Shown here: positions 54,566 to 64,000 of the stretch, in pieces
How the letters are laid out: each line of letters begins with the position of its first letter
How positions within the stretch are numbered: the stretch's first letter is position 1
Assembly (NCBI RefSeq): GCF_030247195.1
Contig: NC_080672.1
Coordinates: forward strand, 63,580,549 to 63,644,548
Direction: 5' to 3'
From: Topomyia yanbarensis
Lineage: Eukaryota > Arthropoda > Insecta > Diptera > Culicidae
Length of the DNA: 64,000 bases
Notes under the pieces: generated by a model
The model's input: the letters and a program-made list of their open reading frames with translations, nothing else
What the model was told of the DNA's origin: nothing
Databases searched by the model: none
Made by a program: the position numbers and the translations under genes

Positions 54566-57500
54566 CTAATTTCCGTTTTCAATAGAATCGAGTGATCCAA
54601 GTGTCGATTTAAATTTAGCAGCGCTATTAGCGGTACAAACTCGTACTAAAACAGAGATGTTCCTTTTATCAGATTTCAACGTTTTCTTCCGGTCTGCTGT
54701 CGTTTTGATGGCCATTGTTTTTATGATTGCTGCATTATTTGGCTGTATCTGATTTTTCACGAAACAATCACTACCCAACAAGGTCAGCGAATATTCAAAT
54801 GGTACCACCCGGTTTAAAGCACTAGACTTTCCTAACTAAGCCGGTTTGATTCGACACCGTAATTCCAATAGTATCTGATGAACACAATCGACAAAATTGC
54901 TGTAATCGACCCGGTGTGAACCTGCTGATTGCGATTGCAACGTCCCTTTCTCAGTGATCCACCTAGACCACACATTCTGTGAGGATCTTCGGGCATGGGG
55001 CATGGATAAGGGTTCGTAACAGCACTGCAACCGTTAGGCCCTGTTATTAGCGATAACGATGTTCATTATGGTGTGCGCCGCTGGAGCAGGATTTGGCGTA
55101 ATTGACTACATGGTACGATATATGTTTGTGGCGAGTGAGCTGTACACTACTAACTTAACCGAGGGTGTGTCTAAAACTGAAAAATTCTATCAAAGAAAAC
55201 GCACATATTTCGGATGCAGTGAACTGCCCTACCTGATGAACATTGTTTCCCAGACACGAACCATCGTCGCGTAACCGGGCCGAACGATGGTTGACGGAAC
55301 AACCGCGCGGTATCAATTTAGTGCCAACATGCAATGGGCTGGACAGAGCTGTTTGTCCTTCTCGGAAGACTTGCTGTTAAAACTAATAGGGAGCCGTTTG
55401 ATGGTGTGCTGTTGAATTGTAGCTGGATCCTATTAGCATAACATTGAGCGTCCATTTAATTAAATAGGGAAGGCTTGTTTCGTAGTTGTAGACTGAGTGT
55501 AAAGATTTGATCTGGAGAACATGATTAAACATTGTTTTAATTTCGGGCACTGATGCACCTTATAATAAATGTGTTATTAGCCAACATCGACCTACCCAAA
55601 TATACATTAACTAAAACCGGAATTAAACAAAAATCCTAGCAGGCCGTTTCCTCGCTTGATTGTTTCGAATCGCTGCTAGGGATATGCGTGTCCTAGTCTG
55701 GTGCCATAGGAGACACTGATATTAGAAGCCAATCGGCGTATGTTCAAACACCAAGTTTCAAATCAACCTGGCTTTGCAAGGCCCACCATTCTAGGCACAG
55801 GTGCACCGTTCTACCTCGGTAGGTGGCCACTTGCCAAATGACCCGATTCGAAAATTCCAGCACGATCATTAGCCGCCACCGTGCACTGGCGCGCGTTGCG
55901 TATCTAACTATCCACCTACAGCCAGACCCCGGCTAGGCAGTGGGCAAAGTAAATGATTTACTAACTTCAATTAGAGGGAAATTTGGAAATATTGCCAACA
56001 AATCGGCTGGTTATGAGCACCCGCACGGATCGCAAAAGCCACAGGCGGTCCCCGGTGGTTACGGCAAACTGAAAAAAATGCAATGCAAGGTTATTGAACA
56101 TGCACCGGTCACCACTGGCTACCAGTTTGCAATGTGCACGGTAGTAGCCCAAAATCATACGCGATAGTTCGTTGCGGTCTCTTTCACGTGCTTAGGAGGA
56201 GGCGGTGCCGGTATCGGAACGATCAAATTGTTTTACTCCCATGCAAAATGTAGCAGCCGTCTGACTGTAAAGTGCGCTGTCGGAGCATTGAAAAAATTGC
56301 CAAAAATTTTGGTTTGTTATTTATGAGTGCGGTGAAAAATTCATCCCTGTATGCAAATTGGAGCGATTACACAGAGAAAAATACCGTTGCTTTTACACTG
56401 CTACGTTTTGAGCTCGATTTGTTTAGAAATCGTTTCAGCTGGGGGAGAACATCTTAAGCATTTTCGTAAAACATCTTCTATGTGCTGCTTCTTCATTGAC
56501 TAGATCCAAACGAGATTGCAAAGTGTTGATTGGCTGCAACATATTTGAGGATAACGTGCAGTTCCACACGGTTCCACAAAACCGCGCAGTGTTCGGAGAT
56601 CGACCAAAACCTGTTTTTTTTTGGATTAATCATTGGCATGCTTCTTATGTATTGCAGAAAATATTCTGACAATTTCGTGATCGTTTAATGAGGAAAAGAT
56701 TTTCAACAGTTATTTAAACGTTGCCATGTCTGGTAATTTTAATAATTTTCATTTCCAAGCCCACATTATCTATGTTCCCTTCAAAGATATTTTTTCCAAT
56801 GGTTCGTACATTCCAAACCTAACCACAGTTCAATTTTTTGCGTGCATACCAAACGAGCCTGTTTACCCATGGTGGTCCATCCAAGATCGGTTAGGGAGTG
56901 AGCTGTCCTGGTTCTGTGCTGCGCCTAAAACACCGCCATGATTGGTGCGGCGGGTGGCGTCAATAGCACAGCTTCAAATCACAGTGGACATTGGCTACAG
57001 AGAATGGGGATCCAATTTTACTCGACAGTATGAACGGCCGTTTCCTCCAGGCACTACCTGACCGGCTATCAGGTTTTTGTATGACGCCCAGTTAGCCCCG
57101 TTCGTTATTATAGCAGAGTTGTTGAACCATTGCCATTTAAGCCTTTGAGCCCATATATATTTTCCGTTTATTTTTCATTTCACAGGGTAGGTTTTTCTCT
57201 GTGCTCCATTGGCGCGTGATCATTTTTCAATTATCAAGATTTTAGCACCGTTGTGCCGATCACAAGGCCGAAGGGTGAACAAAAACAAATTGTTCTATTT
57301 CTGGTTTAGAAAATGTATATATTGAGATATGAATTGCTATGGCGCTGGCGGTGCGCAAATCGTAAACTGTGTATATTGTTTTTCCTGCCACCTTGTTTTC
57401 TGTGGCATGTTAACGATTGCATGTAACGAGCTGTCGTTGAATGCATTAGAAAAATGATACAGATAAAGCGAGCTTCGGCCAGAGTGCGGTATAAGAACAG

Positions 57501-57599
57501 GTGATAGAGAGGCCTCCAATGTTTTAGAAACACATTTGCGACATATAAACTGAGTGAATTGTTTTAATTCACTCACAGAGTGTATCTTTCGATTTCATA
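54566..57599. other. Unrecognised, mildly coding-like segment
   Basis: Plus-strand frames at 55059-55274 (YTTNLTEGVSKTEKFYQRKR), 55940-56167 (GGYGKLKKMQCKVIEHAPVT) and 56726-56941 (EPVYPWWSIQDRLGSELSWF) look more protein-like than random, and the region is GC-richer than its surroundings. I do not recognise a family. It may be a decayed host gene like those at 13-19 kb. No splice sites are convincing. Confidence 0.25.
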
Positions 57600-57641
57600 T
57601 ACCATGAAAAGGTTTCTTGACGTCCGACACTATAAAATATG

Positions 57642-57716
57642 AGCGTTTCGACTTCGTCTCATCAGAGTCCGACACAAACTTAGTGACAGGACTAAGCCAG
57701 CCTCGGATTTGACACT
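57642..57716 (-). ncRNA. Hammerhead ribozyme motif, left member of a head-to-head pair
   Basis: Minus strand: cleavage triplet GUC (57713-57711), box ctgatga (57665-57659), helix II gac-gaa-gtc (57658-57650), gaaa (57649-57646), then acgc of helix III (57646-57643). Helix III is about 5 pairs (one G-U). Helix I pairs atccga with tcgga..t, with one bulged A after the cleavage site and one mismatch, and continues through cttag/ctaag to an apical loop. The core is complete but helix I is damaged. Confidence 0.7.
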
Positions 57717-57911
57717 AGCTCCAAAAACGAAAACACTATTTGTGTTTCTGAGCAAACCCCTAGTCCAGCGTGATGTCATACAAGAAAAAGACATAGCGCA
57801 GGACTGGGAATTTGCGTAGTGTTTTCGTTTTTGGAACCAGCGTCAATCTGTCGCTGGCTTAGTCCTGTCACTAAGTTTGTGTCGGACTCTGATGAGACGA
57901 AGTCGAAACGC
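57643..57911. repeat. Inverted pair of hammerhead-containing repeats (~269 bp)
   Basis: 57643-57741 and 57818-57911 are inverted copies of each other (about 95 bp, diverging around the cleavage sites), each with a full hammerhead core. They are separated by about 76 nt of unrelated sequence (tagtccagcgtgatgtcata). Confidence 0.85.
57840..57911 (+). ncRNA. Hammerhead ribozyme motif, right member of a head-to-head pair
   Basis: Plus strand: helix III gcgt (57840-57843), C17 at 57844, box ctgatga (57889-57895), helix II gac-gaa-gtc (57896-57904), gaaa (57905-57908), acgc (57908-57911). Cleavage is expected after 57844. Helix III is 4 pairs; helix I has two mismatches near the core and an apical helix cttag (57858-57862) with ctaag (57871-57875). 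Every core residue fits the consensus. Confidence 0.78.
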
Positions 57912-58599
57912 AAATTCCATAACTAATTGAGTTGTAGATGTTGTGCCCTTAACGCGGAAATGTGGTTTAAGACAATTTTCTCCTTAATGGAGAAAAAATA
58001 GATTTTACCTAAATTTTCTTAGCGCACAACAGATGTTTATGGAAGAAAGTAGCTTTGGAGGACGAACAATTATAGGGGAAACTGAGGAGATTTGAAACAG
58101 AGTAGAGTTGAAATAGTGCCCATTACTAGCAAAACATATTTTAGGGAATTTGGACGTAAAATGAATTTTTGACAGTTTTTTGAATGGCACTGTGTGTCAA
58201 GTGTTTTTGCATAATTTAATCATAGGGATGCAGTAATTTTCGTTTTATGTATTACATTACTTAACCAAAATTATCCATGTGATGAAATTACGTCGTAAAA
58301 TCGCCAAAAACAAGTCACTAGTGGGTTTAATTATCATTTAGCTAACTATATGTCATGAACTTTTATTGAATTTTAATAGCATTGAGAGCATTATCTGCGA
58401 GGGTTTTACTAGTGAGCAAGAGAGAGGAGTCGAGTGGAAAGATGGCGAAGGTATTAGGAATGTTTAAAATTCAGTGCATATTTTCAACCTATTGAAATAT
58501 GTCATTAAATAGATGGAGATAGCTTTTGTTAACGGTTTTAGCAAATATTGTTGCGTTTTGAGATTCCATGTTCAAAAGTGATTATGACTAGTGACTATT
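57912..58599. other. Unassigned AT-rich sequence
   Basis: No gene or bounded repeat recognised. Confidence 0.45.
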
Positions 58600-58767
58600 G
58601 GGGTTTTCGATTGATTGACACCGGTGTAGTGGAGTGCACTGAAACTGCACCGTGTTTGCACTTTCTAGCAGAAGTGCAGAAAACTGGGTATGTTCCATTG
58701 ACACTTCTGCTAGAAAGTGCAAAACCAGTGTAATCCACTACACCGGTGTCAATTAATCGAAAACCCC
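58600..58767. repeat. 168-bp foldback element
   Basis: Left arm from 58600 (ggggttttcgattgattgac) and right arm ending 58767 are reverse complements over about 65-75 nt with a few mismatches, including caccggtgtagtgga and ctttctagcagaagtg. Just downstream (58798) cctgaagatgaaggcg...tttgaaac resembles the hammerhead-like layout seen at 10793, but more degraded. Confidence 0.85.
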
Positions 58768-59154
58768 ATATGATATTATTGTAACCGTTTTTTGCCCTGA
58801 AGATGAAGGCGTAGACCTTTGAAACAAATAATATCTGCTAAAACCGTGACCAAAAGCCATCTCAATCTGTTGAAAACAAAGTGGTCGTTCTTCCAGTTGG
58901 CGAAAAAATATGTCCTTAAATGTTTCTGAAACTATTTCTTAATAACTTACGCAGTAACCGTCAAGTTGAGTTATAGTCATTTGGTAGAACTATGTTGGTC
59001 AGTATTTATACAGTACTGATTTATCTTAAGGATAAGCGATTTTACCCAAATAAAATAAGGTTTTTCACAAATTTTTGAATGAAGCATATACGCGAAAAAA
59101 GAGATTTCAATTTATGTTTTATGTAAGATATGAAATAAGCGGCCTAATTTACTT
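58768..59154. other. Unassigned sequence
   Basis: AT-rich, no gene or repeat boundary recognised beyond the motif at 58798. Confidence 0.45.
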
Positions 59155-60269
59155 AAAAACCTGTTTTAATCCACCTAGGGGTGGAATGGTGCCTTTCTCG
59201 TTTGTCCAAACTACGATTCCATGGCTAATTATGTTCAATGCAATGGTGGAAATGTATATTACATATTCAGCATGATTTGCACATACATACAATGGATCGG
59301 CAGCCACGAGTTTGAGATACTATGTGTCGACACTGAAACACCGCTTGCCGAAACTTTTCAACTTGTTTAGAAATTTTAAACCAAATATAATTTTAAAGTA
59401 GCAACCCCTTACTGAACCTAAGCCTATATAAGTCAAAAAATAATTTGGCCGGGATTAGGTTGACGATTTTTAGAGTGATTGCATATCCTTCTAAATGAGA
59501 AAGGCAAAAATGTGCCAAAGTCAAAAAAGTCAATTTTGGTCAAAAAAATTTTTTTTCGAGATTACATCAAATCTCAACGTTTCATGCATTTTACAGTCAT
59601 TTGGCATCAAAAATACAAATTCGATTTTGAAAGTTTCTTTTACTCCCTCCTTGAGAATTTTTCATTTCAGTTTATATGGGAATTTGCTGTGTGGTCGCAC
59701 TCTTCAACCCGTATCTCCGGAACCGCAAGTCTAATTAATAAAAAATTCAATAGTAACCGATGAGAAGGTTGTGCCTTTTATTTGACACTAAGTTGTGCAA
59801 ATTGGTCCAGCCATCTCAGGCACGTAGCCAGAGGGGGGGCTAGGGGGCTAAAGCCCCTCCCGAAATTTTTCAAAAATGAATTTCAAAAACCGGTGATGTT
59901 TAACAAAATTTGTTGCTCATTTGGTTTGAACAAATCTTTGAGAAAAAGTTGAAGAAGGCTATTTCTAACCACCAAAGGCAATGGTCACGAAATTCAGTCA
60001 CTTTATGCTTTTGCTCGAGCCAGTGCGACGCGAACGATAAAAATAGTAACTTTTATATTGTGTGTCTTGCCTAAAGAATAAAAGAAACTGTTACTATAAT
60101 TGTTGCTGTAATAATCTGTCGAGAAGCAAGAAGTGGTGCTCCAGCCAAATACGGTCATTATAAAATTATTGATGATTCGCTTAGGACCGAGTATTCATAA
60201 TGTGGAACATTTCCTGAAGGTGTAAATGGAGGTTGGACTTTCGGAAGCGAGTTCTACCATGTCAGGCAT

Positions 60270-60476
60270 TTAGCGCTCAACAAATTAGCCCAGATGAAAC
60301 CATTCATTTCGAACAACTTAAAACACATGGTTGAAAGTGACAATGCTATAATTAAGATCCTCCTATATATGGACGATGAGAACATCAATGTTTCGCTACA
60401 AGATCGGATATCGCTTACTCGCAGATTAATGTCATATTTGGGAGAAATGGAATCCATTCGGAAGGATAATTATTGA
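60270..60476 (+). pseudogene. Conserved unknown frame of the CAGGC transposon (copy C)
   Basis: Reads LNKLAQMKPFISNNLKHMVE, then NINVSLQDRISLTRRLMSYL and GEMESIRKDNY, matching copy B's frame with scattered substitutions. Upstream the frame is shifted relative to copy B. Function not recognised. Confidence 0.5.
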
Positions 60477-61253
60477 GAGCGAGAAGCAAGGAACAAATCA
60501 GACATTCGCAAACATAAAGGCAAAATTGACGAATTGACATAAAGTTTTGCAAAAGTTTCACAGGAAACGGATAATTTGCTGTGATTTGAAAACAGACAAC
60601 TCTAAAAGAAAGCCTCTTTTGAAAATTAGATGTAAGTGCGATGTGTTCTCTTCCATGTGTCGGAAGCAAGTGATGCTGAAATTATTAAGCTCACCTGTGT
60701 TTATAGTTTCTAGTTATTTTGGTGGTGATATATTTACCTAATTTTACGTAAATTAGAAGCATTCAGAATCAGTGCTAAGTAATTTTCTTTCGATTAGTGA
60801 ACAAGTTCTGAGCAGTTTCGCTCAGTAGATTAAATTCTGGGTAGTTTTCATTAGTAGATTAAATCATTGAAATATATATTTTACATTGTCCAAAAACCCA
60901 TGAAATCCGAAATAATACCTTCAAATGTTCAAATATAATATTTACCTAATCTAGGTAATCTTCTCAAGTTCCAACGGTTTTGCAAAATTCTGAACGTCAA
61001 TGAGCTAATGATCTTATTCTTGCATTGTAGTGGAATAAGTAGTTTTTTGCACTCACTTTACATTTTGACTTTTACTATAGTTTCAGGGATCTAGGAAAAT
61101 CAGTCTACGATATTTTTAATTCGTAAGTCCAATGATATGAAAGTATCTAAAAAGAATCTACTTAAATAAATAAATAGATAGTTATTCTCAGTTGCCTGAT
61201 CATATTGTCGAAGATAGCGTTTAACTCATTCCCCACGAGAGTCAAATGAAAAA

Positions 61254-62649
61254 CCTATTTTAATCCACCTAGCGGTGCAATTGTGCCTTTCTCAGTCATG
61301 AATCACGAGAATGTGTGCGATGTTTATATTCATTAAAAGCTTTTAAATGCATATATTACATTTTATTATTATACATCACATGACAACTATATACAGGAAA
61401 ATAAATCATTATTCGAGTTGTAAAATTTTGAAAAAGAAAAAACAGCCACGGTAATATTGAACTGAAAAAAAAGGTGCGAAATCGGCAAAGTCCCAAAAAG
61501 TCGATTTTTATAAAAAAAAATTTTTTCGAGATAACATAAAATCTCGACGTTTCATGCATTTTAAAGATGTTTGGCATCAAAAATACGAATTCGATTTCTG
61601 AAATTTCATGGGGTCCCCCCAATGAAAAAAATTTTTGAGTTCCGGCTTGTATGGGAATTTCATATGTGACCGGACGATTTAGTCTATATTTCCGGACTCA
61701 TATAAGCGATCCGTACGAAATTTTATAGACATCTAACTATCATTTGGGACTAAGTTTGTGAAAATTGACCCAACCATTTCCGGGAAACTGATGTGAGTTC
61801 GTAAATTTTGAAAGATGCCCGCTTTTCCCGGGCACTTCCGGAACCGTCTATGGTGGTCAATGTAGTCAACAAAAGTTTGGTTGGCCGTCGGTGACCTAGA
61901 ACAGCAAATTCAAGTTGTTTGAGAGACATTTTAGCGAAATTTTTACCTTTTTTGCTTTCATCGGAGTATCGGTTTGAATCACAATTTGCTATGTGATCGC
62001 ACGCCACAACCCGTAACTCCGGAACCGGAAGTCGGTTGGGGATAAAATTTAATAGCCATTTACGGGGACGCAACATCTTTCATTTGAGACTAAGTTTGGT
62101 TGATTCGGTCTAGCCACCTCCGAGAAACCGATGTGACTGTTAGTCTGAATTTGGATACTTCCGCCGGGGCTTCCGGAACCGATGATGGTGGCCAATGTGA
62201 CCAAAGAGACTTTGAATGGCTGTTAATGACCTAGTACTACAAATCGAAGCAGTTGTGGTCACATTTTGGAAAAAATTTCACCATTATACATTCATTGCAG
62301 AATTTCTTAAAATCGACATTTTCTGCGTGATCGTACTCATCACCCTGTAATTCCGGAACCGGAAGTCGGATCCATTAGAAATTCAATAGCAGCCTATGGG
62401 AACGTTGCATCTTTCATTTGGGACTAAGTTTGTAAAAATCGGTTCATCCATCTCTGAGAAAAGTGAGTGAGATTGTGTTCGCGTACACACACACAGACGC
62501 ACATACACACACACATACATACACACACAGACATTTGCCGAACTCGACGAACTGAATCGAATGGTATATGTCACTCGGCACTCCGGGCCTCCGTTAAAAA
62601 GTCGGTTTTTAGAGCAATTGCAATACCTTTCTATTGAGAAAGGCAAAAA
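61254..62649 (+). repeat. Inner family F copy nested in CAGGC copy C
   Basis: From aacctattttaatccacct (61254) to ctttctattgagaaaggc (62645). Copy B of the transposon provides the empty site (atgaaacaacatgtgttttt in reverse orientation near 27740), which shows that the copy is one insertion flanked by A-rich sequence (aaaaac on both sides). Inside, a module of about 330 bp with gtaactccggaaccggaagt, tttcatttgagactaagttt and a gatggtggccaatgtgacc stretch recurs two to three times. A ca tract lies at 62484-62530. Confidence 0.88.
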
Positions 62650-63440
62650 CATGTGTTTTTCTCAGGATTATAATTACGACATGATCAGTATCATTTAAAC
62701 AGAAATTTCATAAAGTTGAGTTAACGCATACTTCGGATGAAGTCACAGAACTAGTAATAGTAGCCTGATCATGAAAATAGGAGTTGAAGTTCACTTTGTT
62801 CGGACATTCTTTGCAACGATACACTTGGATTTCACACTGATATATTCCTATCCATGGAGACAACCTTGACGTTTGTTTCGTTATCCTGTTTAGCAAATGC
62901 GTGTAAAGTTTCGTTAGGCGGGTTTTTGGATATTTTTGTACTCATTCCAATTTAGCGTCTTCTACACCTTGTAAACGTGTAGTCTAGAATGCGTAGCATT
63001 TTCAATCAGCCCTAAATACTTTGATCTCTTGATGAATCTTGAGAGAAATTTCTAACTTATAAACTAATAATAATCAAATTTGATTCGTCGATGCACTATA
63101 GCTTTTCTTGTAACAGACAACATATTTTTAGGGTTTTTAGTGTCTATTGTCTTAGTTATGGAATTGTTTTCACTAAGAACATTTCATAATTACATTCAGT
63201 TTACTGTGACTATCTCAAGTCATCAGAATTTATACATTTATGCAATAATTTTCAAGCCCCTCCCGAAACAAAATCCTGGCTACGGGCCTGAGCCATCTGT
63301 GAGAAACAGAAGTGACATATTTTTCCACATACACACATACACACAGACATTTTCCGATCTCGACGAACTGAGTCGAATGGCATATGACACTCGGACCTCC
63401 GGACCGGGATAAGCTTGACGATTTTTTGAGTGATTGCATC

Positions 63441-64000
63441 AGTGTTACGAAATTTCAAAATCAGTTACCTATTTCTGCTTGCATTTACCGAAACCGACAT
63501 TCAGATTCAACGCCTCTCTCATTCATTCACTTTCCAACTGACTGAAATTTCATGCAGAATCGAATGCTTGAGGGTAGAGGAAATATAAATTCATTGACCA
63601 ACCAAAGCATTCATTTGTTATTATGTCGACAGTTTGAAGGCAGAAGTTAGCATCTTTTGTCGTGACTAACGACTTACCTTTCAATATAGGGGCCCCTTTT
63701 TAAAATTTCGGAAGAAAAATGATGTAAGATTTTGAACGCTTATATCTTTTGTTGTACTGAATGGATTTAATCAATTTCTTCGGCATTTTGTCGAAAATAT
63801 TTGTACCAATGTTGTATTAAATTTTGGAATATGTAGGACATTCGTTATCAACGGAAAATAGTGTTTTGAAAAATCTTTCGAAAACGACTCGGAAAAGTGA
63901 AAATTTTCAGCCCATCCCGCACAGAGCCGTCAATATGGTGCAGGAACCGAACAATAAAATAATGAAAAGTTTATATATAGATCCCCTACATGTTTGTTCC
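63441..64000. other. Unassigned sequence
   Basis: No gene or repeat boundary recognised to the end of the window. Confidence 0.45.

Larger units (their letters stand above)
59817..63290 (-). mobile_element. CAGGC-terminus DNA transposon, copy C (complete, with nested repeat)
   Basis: Ends caggcacgtagccagagg at 59817 and tacgggcctg at 63290; exact 8-bp target duplication agccatct (59809-59816 and 63291-63298). It is in the opposite orientation to copy B and shares its sequence except for copy B's 2.3-kb insert, a family F copy nested in C (61254-62649), and about 115 bp near 59998-60112 present only in C. The exact 8-bp duplication favours a hAT-like or other 8-bp-TSD superfamily. Confidence 0.9.
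59155..63440 (+). repeat. Outer family F copy, split by a transposon
   Basis: The copy starts aaaacctgttttaatccacc at 59157 and reads to cagccatct at 59816. It is interrupted by CAGGC copy C (59817-63290) and resumes at 63291 with the duplicated agccatct, followed by gtgagaaacagaagtgacat, a ca tract, cgacgaactgagtcgaatgg and ctccggaccgggat. It is truncated near 63440, before the usual ctttctatatgagaaagg end. Confidence 0.85.

Overview
The window looks like repeat-dense insect DNA, most probably from a mosquito and more likely a culicine such as Aedes. The reasons are the mix of element families: a DD37E mariner of the kind described in mosquitoes, a Penelope-like element, Jockey-like and RTE-like LINEs, Ty3/gypsy fragments, many MITEs, and a high-copy repeat with CA/TG microsatellite cores. 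This identification is inference, since no species-diagnostic gene is present. I found no intact host gene. Almost everything recognisable is a mobile element or a decayed gene copy.

Layout. 0-3.2 kb: a long palindrome, the end of a CAGGC-terminus DNA transposon (copy A), and a broken Jockey-like LINE. 4.4-8.9 kb: a palindrome, RTE-like LINE fragments in both orientations, a mariner fragment and a tRNA-derived SINE. 9.0-10.9 kb: a bounded Penelope-like element with reverse transcriptase and GIY-YIG endonuclease. 12.5-19.96 kb: a segment bounded by 50-bp inverted termini at TTAA, holding pseudogene copies of three host genes: a CC2D2A-like ciliary gene, a cyclophilin and a folliculin-interacting protein (FNIP). 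21.8-23.6 kb: two MITEs and a ~155-bp tandem array. 23.6-32.3 kb: a Ty3/gypsy gag-protease region split by nested insertions, including CAGGC transposon copy B. 32.4-36.1 kb: an inverted modular repeat array, a long TA tract, and a putative LTR with a GC-rich tandem leader. 36.1-37.4 kb: a nearly intact mariner (DD37E). 42-45.3 kb: a TIR element, a hammerhead ribozyme, and a LINE with ORF1 and the endonuclease half of ORF2 on the minus strand. 46-52 kb: repeat family F copies and an LTR-like piece. 57.6-57.9 kb: two more hammerhead ribozymes, head to head. 59.2-63.4 kb: a three-level nested insertion (family F, CAGGC copy C, family F).

The features I would look at first are: (1) three hammerhead ribozyme motifs in one dispersed repeat family, one with a complete canonical fold; and (2) the 7.46-kb TTAA/TIR segment, whose termini match at 49 of 50 positions while its contents are decayed copies of unrelated host genes. 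Coordinates of degenerate elements are approximate unless target-site duplications fix them.
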